From JBDTSW01 sp051004675 (GTDB taxonomy: Bacteria; Actinomycetota; Thermoleophilia; Solirubrobacterales; 70-9), in contig JBPCKC010000013.1 of assembly GCA_051004675.1 (NCBI GenBank), forward strand, positions 1 through 64,000: a stretch of 64,000 nt of DNA. The letters are read 5' to 3'. Of the stretch, positions 1 to 8,577 are shown piece by piece. The first letter of the stretch is position 1, and each line of letters begins with the position of its first letter. The notes beneath the pieces were generated by a model that saw only the letters and a list, made by a program, of their open reading frames with translations, made no database searches and was not told the DNA's origin. The position numbers and the translations under genes are program-made.

Positions 1-118
1 CCGCAGGGGGTGCGCGGCGACCGGCCCGGCCGCCGAGCCGCCCGTCTAGGCCCGGCGCGGCCCACGGGCCCGCCAGGGCTCAGGACGCGGCCCGGGCGGC
101 TGTGAGCGGGCGGGCGCG

Positions 119-688
119 CTACTCGTAGCGCGAAGCCGGGATCCAGCCGAACGCCCGGACGCCGCGGTAGAAGTCCCGCGCCCAGGCGAGGCAGCGGATC
201 ACCTGGTCGTGCGCGCGTGTGGCGCAGTGAGCCTGCATGTCGGTAAGAAACCGTTCGTCTATGGAGCGGCGCAGGCCGTCGAGCAGCCCCAGCCGGCCGT
301 AGTTGCGGTAGCCGAAGTCGTGGCGCAGGCAGGCTTCGGTGAAGTCGAAGCTTTGGCCCGAGCTGCCGACGACGGGCGCCGAGCACTCGTCGGTGGAATA
401 GTCGAGCCGCTCGTCCCGTTCCGCAGATCCGCGGTAGCGCAAAAAGGCGCCCAGCTCGCCCGCCATGAGCCGCTCCACGAGCTTTCGCTCCGAAGCGGGC
501 GCGGCTCTCGGCGCGGGCTCAGAGGCCCCCGGGCCAGCCGGGAGGATCGCGGCGGCGAGCGCCCGTGGAAGCCCCGCCGTTGGGACCTCGCCGACGGCCG
601 CGGCCACGGCCCCCGCCAGCGCGACCAGCGCAACGAGGCCCACGTACTCGACGCTCGACTGGCCACGTTGGGAGGAAACGCATCCCAC
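119..688 (-). CDS. Secreted/anchored prokaryotic phospholipase A2-like protein with prepilin-type leader
   Basis: The 189-residue protein ends in a prokaryotic phospholipase A2 fold. The CLRHDFGYRNY motif at about residues 120-130 matches the actinobacterial family, in which the His-Asp pair (here H123-D124) activates water for ester hydrolysis. Cysteines C102/C120 and C155/C166 have the spacing of the two disulfides of Streptomyces secreted PLA2. The N-terminus is not an ordinary signal peptide: RGQSSVEYVGLVALVALAG at residues 8-26 looks like a class III (Flp/TadE-like) prepilin leader, with a Gly-Gln-Ser-Ser-x-Glu-Tyr motif before the hydrophobic helix. The start is GTG at 688. The gene is divergent from the tmRNA gene, with about 60 bases between them. 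Phospholipase activity is inferred from the motif; the substrate is unknown. Confidence 0.75.
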   Translation of the reverse strand: MGCVSSQRGQSSVEYVGLVALVALAGAVAAAVGEVPTAGLPRALAAAILPAGPGASEPAPRAAPASERKLVERLMAGELGAFLRYRGSAERDERLDYSTDECSAPVVGSSGQSFDFTEACLRHDFGYRNYGRLGLLDGLRRSIDERFLTDMQAHCATRAHDQVIRCLAWARDFYRGVRAFGWIPASRYE

Positions 689-729
689 GCTCCGTCGAGG
701 GCCGAAGGGGCCGCGGTTCGCCCCGCCAG

Positions 730-735
730 TACAAT
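730..735 (+). promoter_or_regulatory. Probable -10 element of ssrA
   Basis: TACAAT lies 13 bases upstream of the mature tmRNA 5' end, a plausible distance for a short processed leader. No convincing -35 hexamer is visible at the expected distance, so this is a weak call. Confidence 0.35.
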
Positions 736-748
736 CAGAGGCACATAA

Positions 749-1120
749 GGGGGCGTTTCAGATTCGACGTGAAGCTGGATCGTCTCGATGTTGCGAGTCG
801 AGGATCCGGGTTGGCCTCGTAAAAATATCCCCGGAAAACCATAAGTGCGAACTCTGATCATGAGTTCGCCCTCGCTGCCTAAACAGCAGTAGAGGGTAGT
901 CGCGCCGGATAGCCCACGATCCGGGTCGCGGCTTCAACAGTGGGCTCACCCCGACGGTAAGACCCTCGACCCGAGGGGGACATCTTTAGGAGGGTGTGGC
1001 GTCCGGGCACGTGCCCCTCGGATCGACCGAACCGGACGCCGAGATCAGACTCCGAGGGAACGCTCGTAGTACGCATCGGGACAGGTTTCGCGGACAGGAG
1101 TGCAAATCTCCTCGCCTCCA
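749..1120 (+). ncRNA. ssrA: Transfer-messenger RNA (tmRNA)
   Basis: The 5' end GGGGGCG (749-755) pairs with CGCCTCC (1113-1119) to form a 7-bp tRNA-like acceptor stem with discriminator A at 1120. The 3' CCA is not encoded. The segment GGTTGGCCTCGTAAAA near 810 is the conserved tmRNA core seen in E. coli. The mRNA-like part starts after TAAGT with resume codon GCG and encodes the tag ANSDHEFALAA followed by TAA, with the universal ALAA degradation signal. A T-arm-like GGACAGGAGTGCAAATCTCC lies near the 3' end. The RNA rescues stalled ribosomes together with SmpB, encoded at 6246-6731 on the other strand. Length (372 nt) is normal. Confidence 0.94.
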
Positions 1121-1222
1121 TCAAGCAGCCGTCGCTCACGGTGCGAGCCGGCTTGTAGGGTTCCCGCCCTCATGGGAATGATCATCCTCAACTCCATTGG
1201 GCCGAAAGGCGAGGAGCTTGCG

Positions 1223-1390
1223 ATGAAGGCCGGCAAGGTGACCGAGATCCCGGTCGGCTGGGACGCGGGGCTCGACTCGGCCACCTTCGACTCCGACGCC
1301 TACGGCGAAGCGGAACTGGAGGGCATCGTCTTCGACGCGCTCGGGGGCCTCGACCCCGAGTGGCGCGAGCATCTCGCGCTCGCCGAGTAG
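1223..1390 (+). CDS. Small acidic hypothetical protein (55 aa)
   Basis: I chose the ATG at 1223 because GAGGAG lies six bases upstream; an ATG at 1172 would add 17 residues. The protein is acidic, soluble and has no signal or membrane segment. It begins MKAGKVTEIPVGWDAG and ends DPEWREHLALAE. It sits alone between tmRNA and the M50 protease gene. I do not recognise the family. Coding-like third-position GC and the good ribosome site support it. Confidence 0.45.
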   Translation: MKAGKVTEIPVGWDAGLDSATFDSDAYGEAELEGIVFDALGGLDPEWREHLALAE

Positions 1391-1466
1391 CGCGTCGCCA
1401 GCGTTCGGGCCGGGCGGGCCCTAACGCTACATTTACTGAAGCGTTGGACAATCCCTCCCAGCCCTC

Positions 1467-2330
1467 ATGAGCGATTCGAGAGCCACATCCTGGCCCCCTG
1501 ACGGGCCGCCCGAGCACGAGTACGAGCCGATTCACCCCTCCTCGGGGCGCGGGTCTTCCTGGCGCGCTCGGGCGAAAAACCTCCTCGGGCCGATCGCGGC
1601 CGCCGCGGTACTGCTGGTCACGAAGGGCAAGGCGCTCCTGCTCCTGCTCCCGAAGGTGAAGATCTTCACGACGTCGGCGACGATGCTCGTCTCGATCGGC
1701 GCCTACGCGCTGATCTGGCCGTGGACGTTCGCGCTGGGCTTCGTCCTGCTGCTGCTGATCCACGAGCTGGGCCACGTCATCCAGCTGCGGCGTGAGGGCG
1801 TCGAGGCGTCGGCGCCCATGTTCATCCCGTTCCTGGGCGCGGTGGTCGCCGCCAAGTCGATGGGAGACGACGCCGCCGCCGAGGCGCGCGTGGGCCTCGC
1901 CGGCCCGATCCTCGGCTCGATCGCCACCCTGATCCCGCTGGGCATCTGGCTGGCGACGGACAACGAGTTCTGGCAGGCGCTCGCCTACATCGGGTTCTTC
2001 ATCAACCTGATCAACCTTCTGCCCGTGCTCCCGCTCGACGGCGGCCGCGCGATGGCGGCCCTCTCCCCCTGGATGTGGATCGTCGGCTTCGCCGCGCTGA
2101 TCGCGCTGACCTTCGCCTTCCCGAACCCGATCATGATCCTCGTGCTGCTCTTCGGCGGCATGGAGACCTGGCGGCGGTGGAAGGCGCGTCACTCGCCCGA
2201 GTCCCAGGCCTACCACTCGATCCCCGGCCGCACCCGGGCCCTCGTGGCCGTCACCTACCTGCTGCTCGCGGGCCTCTTGGCGTTCGGGGTCGCCGAGACC
2301 TTCCTCGAGCGCGACTTCTCCGACGTCTAG
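1467..2330 (+). CDS. Site-2 protease-like M50 family membrane metallopeptidase
   Basis: The 287-residue protein has about five or six hydrophobic segments. The zinc-binding motif HELGH is at residues 99-103, and the second M50 motif N-x-x-P-x-x-x-LDGG is at about residues 183-193 (NLLPVLPLDGG), which supplies the third metal ligand Asp. This is the layout of intramembrane or membrane-embedded zinc proteases of the S2P/SpoIVFB group without a PDZ domain. The N-terminal 40 residues are polar and Pro-rich, probably cytoplasmic. It is followed after 21 bases by the flavoprotein gene on the same strand. The substrate is unknown. Confidence 0.85.
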   Translation: MSDSRATSWPPDGPPEHEYEPIHPSSGRGSSWRARAKNLLGPIAAAAVLLVTKGKALLLLLPKVKIFTTSATMLVSIGAYALIWPWTFALGFVLLLLIHELGHVIQLRREGVEASAPMFIPFLGAVVAAKSMGDDAAAEARVGLAGPILGSIATLIPLGIWLATDNEFWQALAYIGFFINLINLLPVLPLDGGRAMAALSPWMWIVGFAALIALTFAFPNPIMILVLLFGGMETWRRWKARHSPESQAYHSIPGRTRALVAVTYLLLAGLLAFGVAETFLERDFSDV

Positions 2331-2351
2331 CGGTCTGCGAAGGTCCGACGG

Positions 2352-3716
2352 ATGAGCGAGCGGGAGTTCGACGCCGTCGTGGTCGGCGCGGGGTCGTCGG
2401 GAGAGGTCTGCGCTGGACGCCTCGCGGACGGAGGCCTGAGCGTGGCCATCGTCGAAGGCCATCTGGTGGGCGGGGAATGCTCCTACTACGCGTGCATGCC
2501 GTCGAAGGCCCTGCTGCGGCCGGCGCAGGCGCTGGCGGAGGTTCGCCGGGTGCCCGGCGCCGCGGGCGCCGTGACGGGCGAGGTTGACCCCCAGGCGACG
2601 CTGCTGCGCCGTGACGAGGTCATCAAGGAGCGCGATGACTCCGGTCAGCTCCCCTGGCTGGAGGCGCGCGGCATCGAGCTGTTCCGCGGCGAGGGGAGGC
2701 TGGAGGGCGAGCGCCTGGTCTGGGCCGCAGACACCGCGCTCCGCGCCAAGCGGGCCGTCGTGATCGCCACCGGCACGACCGCCGCGATCCCCCCCATCGG
2801 GGGATTGGCCGAGGTCGAGCCCTGGACGAACCGCGAGGCGACCGTCGCCGCCGAGGTCCCCGGGCGGTTGCTGGTGCTGGGCGGCGGGCCCGTGGGCGCC
2901 GAGCTCGCGCAGGCGTACGCAACCCTGGGCTCGAGCGTCGCGCTGGTCGAGTCGGAGCCGCGGCTGGTCCCGAACCTCGAGGAGTTCGCGAGCGCGGAGA
3001 TCGCCGCCGGGCTCGAGGCGAGCGGGGTCGAGCTGCATCTGGGCGTGGAGGCCAAGTCGGTCTCGGGTGAGAAGGTGGCGCACGTCGCCCTCTCTGACGG
3101 CAGCGCGATCGAGGGCGACACGGTGCTCGTCGCGATCGGCCGGCGGCCGCGCACCGACGGGATCGGCCTCGAGTCGGTCGGCGTCGAGGGTGGGAAGTAC
3201 ATCGAGGTCGACGATCAGATGCGCGTGGCCGGCAGCGAGTGGCTGTACGCGGTGGGCGACGTGAACGGCAGGGCCCTTCTGACCCACATGGGCAAGTACC
3301 AGGCGCGCATCTGCGCCGATCACGTCCTGGGCAAGGACGTCGCCGCGACGCAGGACCACGCGGGCGTGCCGCAGGTCGTCTTCACCGAGCCGCAGGCGGC
3401 CGCGGTCGGCCACACGCTGGCCTCGGCGCGCGAGGCGGGGGTGAGGGCCCGCGCGGTGGACCAGGACACCGCCGGGACCGCCGGGGCCAGCTTCCACGGC
3501 CGCAACACGCCGGGCACCAGCAGGTTGGTGATCGACGAGGAGCGTGAGGTGGTGGTCGGCGCGACGTTCGTGGGAACGGACGTCAGCGACTGGCTCCACG
3601 CGGCCACGGTAGCGGTCGTCGGCGAGGTCCCCCTCGAGCGCCTCTGGCACTCTGTGGCCGCCTACCCGACCCGCAGCGAGATCTGGCTGAAGCTCTTGGA
3701 GGAGTACGGGCTCTAG
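2352..3716 (+). CDS. FAD-dependent pyridine nucleotide-disulfide oxidoreductase (dihydrolipoyl dehydrogenase/MerA-like)
   Basis: The 454-residue protein has an N-terminal FAD-binding GAGSSG motif (about residues 12-17), the redox-active disulfide motif C43-SYYA-C48 followed by MPSK, a second nucleotide-binding GGGPVG near residue 178, and a C-terminal dimerisation domain. The C-terminal HSVAAYPTRSE keeps the His and Glu of the HxxxxxPTxSE active-site motif of this family. Length fits lipoamide dehydrogenases and mercuric reductase-like proteins. No 2-oxo acid dehydrogenase genes are adjacent and there is no N-terminal metal-binding domain, so a stand-alone NAD(P)H-dependent reductase is more likely than a complex E3 subunit. 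The exact substrate is unresolved. Confidence 0.85.
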   Translation: MSEREFDAVVVGAGSSGEVCAGRLADGGLSVAIVEGHLVGGECSYYACMPSKALLRPAQALAEVRRVPGAAGAVTGEVDPQATLLRRDEVIKERDDSGQLPWLEARGIELFRGEGRLEGERLVWAADTALRAKRAVVIATGTTAAIPPIGGLAEVEPWTNREATVAAEVPGRLLVLGGGPVGAELAQAYATLGSSVALVESEPRLVPNLEEFASAEIAAGLEASGVELHLGVEAKSVSGEKVAHVALSDGSAIEGDTVLVAIGRRPRTDGIGLESVGVEGGKYIEVDDQMRVAGSEWLYAVGDVNGRALLTHMGKYQARICADHVLGKDVAATQDHAGVPQVVFTEPQAAAVGHTLASAREAGVRARAVDQDTAGTAGASFHGRNTPGTSRLVIDEEREVVVGATFVGTDVSDWLHAATVAVVGEVPLERLWHSVAAYPTRSEIWLKLLEEYGL

Positions 3717-3738
3717 AGGCGAGCGCGCCGGCGGGGAC

Positions 3739-6174
3739 CTAGACCCGGACCCGGCCCTTCAGGTCATCGAGGAACGCGCGCGGGAACCCTGGGATCTGGT
3801 CGAGGTCGTCGATTGCTGCGAAGCCGCCGATACGCTCGCGATAGGCCAGCACCCGTCCCGTCTGGGTGACCGACAGGCCCAGCTCGCGTAGGTCCTCGTA
3901 GGTCGCTTCGTTGATGGCGAGTGAGCCGCCGCTCGGCTCGGGCGTCGATTGGTCGAAAGCCGCGGACTCCGGCTCTGCCGGAGGCGGGTCCGGCGCGGGC
4001 TCGGGCACCGGCGGCTCGGGAGCGGGCTCGGGCGCCGGCGGTGAGGGGTCGGGCGGCTGGGGATCCGGCGGCGGCGGCGAGGGTTCCGGGGGGGCCGCGG
4101 GCGGCGCCGGCGGTGAGGGGTCGGGGGGTGTGGGCGCGGGTGTGGGCGCGGGCATCGGCGGGGCGGGCGCCTCGGCGGTGGACGACGAGGCCGACGCCAC
4201 GACGGGCGGCAGCGGCGCGACCCTCTTTCCCTCTGAGACCCATCTCGGCAAGTCGTCTGCCGGGCGCGTGAGCGGTGCCTCGGAGTCGCCCGGCAACTCC
4301 GGGGGGCTCGGGGGCTCGGATTCGCTGGAGGGCTCGGATTCGCTGGAGGACTCGGATTCGCTCGGCGGCTCGGAGGCCGAACGCTCGTCCGCAGGCTCGT
4401 CGCCGCCACCCTCCTCCGAGTCCCCGAAGATTTTCTCCACGTCGATCTCGGGCAGCGGAGCGCTGATGCTCTCCACGGCCTCGCGCGCGCGATCCTCGGC
4501 CGCGCCGGCGCGCCGCTCGGCCTCGGCGATGCGGTTGAGCATCTCGCGGAGGCGGCGCTCGCGGTCGACCTCCTCGGCCTTCAGCGAGGCAAGGCGCTCG
4601 GCGCGAGACGCCCGGGCCTCGGCCTGGGCCGCACGAGCCTCGACCTCCTCGAGCCGCTGGGCGGCGGTCTCGAGGGCCTCGACCGTCCGCTGCTGGCTGT
4701 CGGCGAGTCGCCGTTCGGTCTCCTGGAGCTCGCGAGCCAGCTCTTCCTCCTGCGTGCGGCGCTCAACGAGCTGGCGCTCGGCGTCCTTCAATTCCTGCAG
4801 CAGCGCGGCTCGGCGGGGGCCCTCCTTATCGGCTTCGGCCCGCAGCCGCTCCTCGGCCGCGTGGGTTGCCTCCTCGGCCGCCTGGCGAACACGATCCTCA
4901 GCTTCGGTGCGAGCCTCGCGGACGCGCTCCTCGGCGCCGCGCTGCATCTCCTCGACCTCACGGATACGGCGGTCCGCCTCGACTCGAATGCGCTCCTCCT
5001 CGGCCCGAATGCGCTCCTGCTCCGACGCGCGCTCGCTGCGCTCCAGACGCGCCATGGCCTCACGCTCGGTGGCCTCGCGCAGCTTGCGCTCGTCCGAAGA
5101 GGCGTCCACCGCCCCCGGCGCCGCGGGCACATCGGGTCCCTCGGAGGCGGGCGGCGCCTCATCGGGCCCCGGTTGCTCGCCCCCTACGGCGGCGGGAGAC
5201 GACAGAACGGCGAACTCCTCCGTGCTCACCTCGCGCGGAGCGGCGACCGGCGATTGCGGCTGCGTCGCCTGCCCCGCGCTCGCCGGGCCGGGTCCTGTGC
5301 CGGCGGGCAACGGCCCCGGCACCGGAACCGGGACCTGCGGCTGGGCCTGCTGGGCCGTGTCCTTCTTCGCGGCCTTGCGCGCGACCTTGGCGGCCTTCTC
5401 GGCCTGGCGCTGCTGGGACTTGGCGGCCTTCTGCTCGTCGCGTCTGGCCCTTCGCTCGCTGATCGCCTGCTGACGCTCGGCCTGCGCGCGCTGCTTCTCC
5501 TGGGCCTTGGCGTCCTGCTTCTGCTGGCGGGCTGCCTTCTTCGCGTCGCGCTCGGACGGCGCGGCGGGAGGCAAGGGGGTGGTCGGCGATTCGACGGCGG
5601 ACTGACCGGCCGGGGAGGCCGCCGCGGTCGGCTGGGGTTGAGGCGTGGGGGGCTCCGGGGCTCCCGCGGACGGCGCGGCGGCGCCCTCTTGCGGCGAAGC
5701 TGCCGGCGGAGCGGCATGCTGTTGCGCCGAGGCGGGCGGTTCGGCCTTCTTCGCCTGCTTGGCGGCCTCCTTGGCCTGCTTCTGCGCGAGCTTCGCCGCC
5801 TTCGCCTCCTCGGCGGCGCGCTTCTTCTCCGCCGCCTTCGCCTCGCTCTCGGCGGCTGCGGCCAGCTTCTTCTGAGCGCGCTCGCGACGCTTGCGCTCTC
5901 GCGGCGACTCCGAGGGGATGAGCGCGGGCGGGGGGGCTGGTGGCGGCGTTCCGGGGGGGCCGGTGGATGCAGCGGATGCGGAACCTGGCCCCTGGGGCGC
6001 GGACGCCGGGGCGGCCCCGGCCGCTGCGGGGGGCGGGTCCTCGGTGACGGACGCGGATGCGGCCGGATCCGCGTCCTCGGGGGAAGTCGGCGGGGTCTGC
6101 GCGGGATCGCCCGCGCTCGCCGCCGCAGGCGGCTGATCCCCCTCGTTGCTGCGCTTCAACCGGAAAGAAGGCAT
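3739..6174 (-). CDS. Long Pro/Ala-rich coiled-coil protein with C-terminal helix-hairpin-helix domain
   Basis: The likely start is the ATG at 6174 (MPSFRLKRSNEGD), giving about 811 residues. Residues roughly 1-90 are disordered Pro/Ala-rich. Residues 90-300 are blocks of KKAAEEAKAAKLAQKQ-type charged repeats. Residues 360-600 form a long Glu/Arg-rich coiled coil. A Pro/Glu/Ser linker follows. The last 60 residues form a ComEA-like double helix-hairpin-helix unit (LAINEATYEDLRELGLS ... IDDLDQIPGFP), a fold that normally contacts DNA backbone. There is no signal peptide, so it is probably cytoplasmic. It lies 71 bases downstream of smpB, perhaps in the same transcript. Function unknown; a DNA-tethering scaffold is only an inference. 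Confidence 0.7.
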   Translation of the reverse strand: MPSFRLKRSNEGDQPPAAASAGDPAQTPPTSPEDADPAASASVTEDPPPAAAGAAPASAPQGPGSASAASTGPPGTPPPAPPPALIPSESPRERKRRERAQKKLAAAAESEAKAAEKKRAAEEAKAAKLAQKQAKEAAKQAKKAEPPASAQQHAAPPAASPQEGAAAPSAGAPEPPTPQPQPTAAASPAGQSAVESPTTPLPPAAPSERDAKKAARQQKQDAKAQEKQRAQAERQQAISERRARRDEQKAAKSQQRQAEKAAKVARKAAKKDTAQQAQPQVPVPVPGPLPAGTGPGPASAGQATQPQSPVAAPREVSTEEFAVLSSPAAVGGEQPGPDEAPPASEGPDVPAAPGAVDASSDERKLREATEREAMARLERSERASEQERIRAEEERIRVEADRRIREVEEMQRGAEERVREARTEAEDRVRQAAEEATHAAEERLRAEADKEGPRRAALLQELKDAERQLVERRTQEEELARELQETERRLADSQQRTVEALETAAQRLEEVEARAAQAEARASRAERLASLKAEEVDRERRLREMLNRIAEAERRAGAAEDRAREAVESISAPLPEIDVEKIFGDSEEGGGDEPADERSASEPPSESESSSESEPSSESEPPSPPELPGDSEAPLTRPADDLPRWVSEGKRVAPLPPVVASASSSTAEAPAPPMPAPTPAPTPPDPSPPAPPAAPPEPSPPPPDPQPPDPSPPAPEPAPEPPVPEPAPDPPPAEPESAAFDQSTPEPSGGSLAINEATYEDLRELGLSVTQTGRVLAYRERIGGFAAIDDLDQIPGFPRAFLDDLKGRVRV

Positions 6175-6245
6175 CCCTGGGATCGTCTCACTTCGCACCA
6201 GCGCACGCATGCTCGGTGAGCTCGACGGCGGCGATCATGCAGCTC

Positions 6246-6731
6246 TCAGCGCCCTTTGCGGCGCTCGCTCAGGGCGCGATCGATCTCGCGCTGCTGGTCG
6301 CGATCGCGAAGTTCGCGGCGGCGATCGCGGCCCTCCTTGCCCCGCACGAGCGCCACCTCGAGCTTCGCCCGCGAACCCTTGAAGTAGATGCGCAGCGGGA
6401 CGAGGGTCAGGCCCTTCTGCTGGGTCTGCCCGATCAGGCGGTCGATCTCGCGGCGATGCAGCAGGAGCTTTCGCGGCCGCTCGGGCTCGTGGTTTTCCAG
6501 CGACGCCGGCTCGTACGGCGGGATGTAGGCGCCGCGCAGCCAGACCTCGTTGTCGCTGACGACGGCATAGGCCTCCGCGATCTGCGCCTTGCCCTCCCGC
6601 AGCGCCTTCACCTCGCTGCCGCGCAGCTCGAGCCCGGCCTCGAAGCGTTCGAGGATCTCGTACTTATGGCGGGCGCGGCGGTTGCTGGCGACGTCACCCG
6701 GGTCGACCTTGCGCTTTGCCTTCTTGGCCAC
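6246..6731 (-). CDS. smpB: SsrA-binding protein SmpB
   Basis: The 161-residue protein matches SmpB throughout: SNRRARHKYEILERFEAGLEL near the N-terminus, GSEVKALREGKAQIAEAYA, and the basic C-terminal tail GKEGRDRRRELRDRDQQREIDRAL that enters the mRNA channel. SmpB binds the tRNA-like domain of tmRNA and delivers it to stalled ribosomes. It is the last tightly linked gene of the ftsE-ftsX-ctp-rnr-smpB run, four bases after rnr. Its RNA partner ssrA lies about 5 kb away on the opposite strand. Confidence 0.96.
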   Translation of the reverse strand: MAKKAKRKVDPGDVASNRRARHKYEILERFEAGLELRGSEVKALREGKAQIAEAYAVVSDNEVWLRGAYIPPYEPASLENHEPERPRKLLLHRREIDRLIGQTQQKGLTLVPLRIYFKGSRAKLEVALVRGKEGRDRRRELRDRDQQREIDRALSERRKGR

Positions 6732-6735
6732 CCCC

Positions 6736-8577
6736 CTACCCCCGCCGCCGGCGTCGGCCGCCGCGTCCCTCGCGGGTCCCCTGGGCGCGGCGCGGCGTCT
6801 GGCGAGGGCGCTTCGCGGGGGGGCGCTTTCGGGGCCCCTTCTCGGCTGGCGCCCGCTCGATCGCGGGCTCGAGGTCCACCCGCCCGCGAGCGGTCTCGAT
6901 CCCCGTCGCGGCCACCGTGACCGGGTCGCCCAGCCGGATGACGTGGCCGTGGCGGCGACCGACGAGGGCGGTCTCGGTCTCGTTGAGGTCGTAGTAGTCG
7001 CCCTTCAGGGTCCTGGCCGGGAGGAATCCCTCGTAGATGTCGGCCAGCTCGCCGGCGAAGCGCACGAAGGCCCCGCCGCCCACCAGTCCGGAGACCTCAC
7101 CCTCGAAGCGCGTGTCCCAGCCCCGCGAGTACAGCTCGCGCTCCAGCAGGAACGCCGCGCAGACGCGGTCGGCCCGCCGCTCGAGGCCCATCGCCTCGCG
7201 CTCGAGCTCCGAGCTCCGCCGCCCCGCCTCCTCGACGTGGCTCTGGGAGGGCTGCTCCTCCCCCGCCCCGATCGCGGACAGCAGGCCGCGGTGCGCGACG
7301 AGGTCCGGGTAGCGGCGGATCGGCGAGGTGAAGTGCGCGTAGGCAGCGCTCCCCAGCCCGGCGTGCCCGATGTTGCGATGGCTGTAGACGGCCTGTTGGA
7401 GCGAGCGCAGGATGAGGGATGTATACGCCGCGCGACCGTGGCCACGGCGCGAGGCCTCCTGGGCGACGGCGCGACTGGCCTCGGCGACCAGAGCGCCCGC
7501 CTCCTGGCGCTGGAGGTTCCGCGGGAGGGCCGGCGCCGGCACGCCGAGGGCCGCCAGCTGATCGAAGAGCAGGCCGACCCGCTGCGGGTCAGGCGCCTCG
7601 TGAACCCGGTAGAGGGTGGGCACCCGGCGAGCCTCCAGGAGTGCAGCTACCTGCTCGTTGGTGAGGATCATGAGGTGCTCGATCAGGCGGTGGGCCTCGG
7701 TCTGGACGCTGCCGCGGGCGGCGATGACCTCGCCGTCGGAGCCGAACTCGAACTCGGGCTCGGCGCTCTCGACCTCCAGCGCGTCCTGCCGGCGAGCGTC
7801 GGCGAGGACCGCCGCCGCCCGGCGGGCGCACGCGATCGAGTCGCCGAGGGGGTCCGGCGCGCGCTCCGCTTCGGCGAAGATCCGGTCCAGCTGGTCGTAG
7901 TCGAGCCGGGCGTCGGAACGGATGACACTGCGGTAGAAGGTGGGCTCGCGCACGGTGCCCCCCGCGTCGAGGCGGACCTCCATCGTGACCGCCAGGCGCT
8001 CGACCCCCGGGGCGAGACTGCAGGCATCTCCGGACAGGGACAGCGGGAGCATCGGCTCCACGGTGCCCGGCACGTAGACGCTGGTTCCCCGCGCGAGCGC
8101 CTCGGTCTCCAGCGCCGAGCCGGGGCGAACGTGCGCGGCGACGTCGGCGATGTGAATCCAGAGGCGAACCCCATCGCCGTCGGGCTGGGCGGAAACGGCG
8201 TCGTCGAAGTCACGCGCGGTCGCCGGGTCCACGGTGAAGGTGTCAAGCGCCGTCAGGTCTCGGCGCCCGCCACGGCCGGCCCGGCCCGACGCCGACGAAG
8301 CCTCGCGCTCGACGTCCTCGTCAAAGCCGCGCTCGAGCCCGGCCTCCCAGATCATCGCTGCCACGACGTCGGCGGCTCGCTTGGGCGAGCCCAACTCTCC
8401 GATCAGGCGGTTCGCGCCCGCAGCCTTCTCGACGAGGACCATCGCCCCCACCGCAGCGCCCCCGCCGCTCAGCGGAAGCTGGGCTCCCGGGTCGAAGAGC
8501 GGCTCCGCCACGCGGAACTTCCCCCGCTTGGCGACGACGGCGACGACCCGCTCAGAGGCCTCGGTTAACCGGGCCAT
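6736..8577 (-). CDS. rnr: RNB-family 3'-5' exoribonuclease (RNase R/RNase II)
   Basis: The 613-residue protein has the RNB catalytic motif TVDPATARDFDDAV at residues 115-128, with the four metal-binding aspartates D117, D123, D125 and D126. A C-terminal S1 RNA-binding domain follows (about residues 490-575), then a basic tail rich in Arg/Lys/Gly. RNase R is usually 750-800 residues; this copy has a shortened N-terminal part with little room for the usual two cold-shock domains. The start codon overlaps the stop of the protease gene as TGATG. Association with smpB fits the known role of RNase R in degrading tmRNA-released mRNAs. Confidence 0.88.
   Translation of the reverse strand: MARLTEASERVVAVVAKRGKFRVAEPLFDPGAQLPLSGGGAAVGAMVLVEKAAGANRLIGELGSPKRAADVVAAMIWEAGLERGFDEDVEREASSASGRAGRGGRRDLTALDTFTVDPATARDFDDAVSAQPDGDGVRLWIHIADVAAHVRPGSALETEALARGTSVYVPGTVEPMLPLSLSGDACSLAPGVERLAVTMEVRLDAGGTVREPTFYRSVIRSDARLDYDQLDRIFAEAERAPDPLGDSIACARRAAAVLADARRQDALEVESAEPEFEFGSDGEVIAARGSVQTEAHRLIEHLMILTNEQVAALLEARRVPTLYRVHEAPDPQRVGLLFDQLAALGVPAPALPRNLQRQEAGALVAEASRAVAQEASRRGHGRAAYTSLILRSLQQAVYSHRNIGHAGLGSAAYAHFTSPIRRYPDLVAHRGLLSAIGAGEEQPSQSHVEEAGRRSSELEREAMGLERRADRVCAAFLLERELYSRGWDTRFEGEVSGLVGGGAFVRFAGELADIYEGFLPARTLKGDYYDLNETETALVGRRHGHVIRLGDPVTVAATGIETARGRVDLEPAIERAPAEKGPRKRPPAKRPRQTPRRAQGTREGRGGRRRRRG

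Noticed and set aside
2..49. Possible 3' end of a plus-strand gene ending TAG at 47
   Set aside because: Only 15 codons of Ala/Pro/Gly-rich sequence are visible; nothing supports coding.
1188..3650. Very long open frame opposite the flavoprotein and M50 genes
   Set aside because: It is the antisense shadow of two clearly recognised genes in high-GC DNA; its translation is Arg/Asp/His-rich low complexity with no domain.
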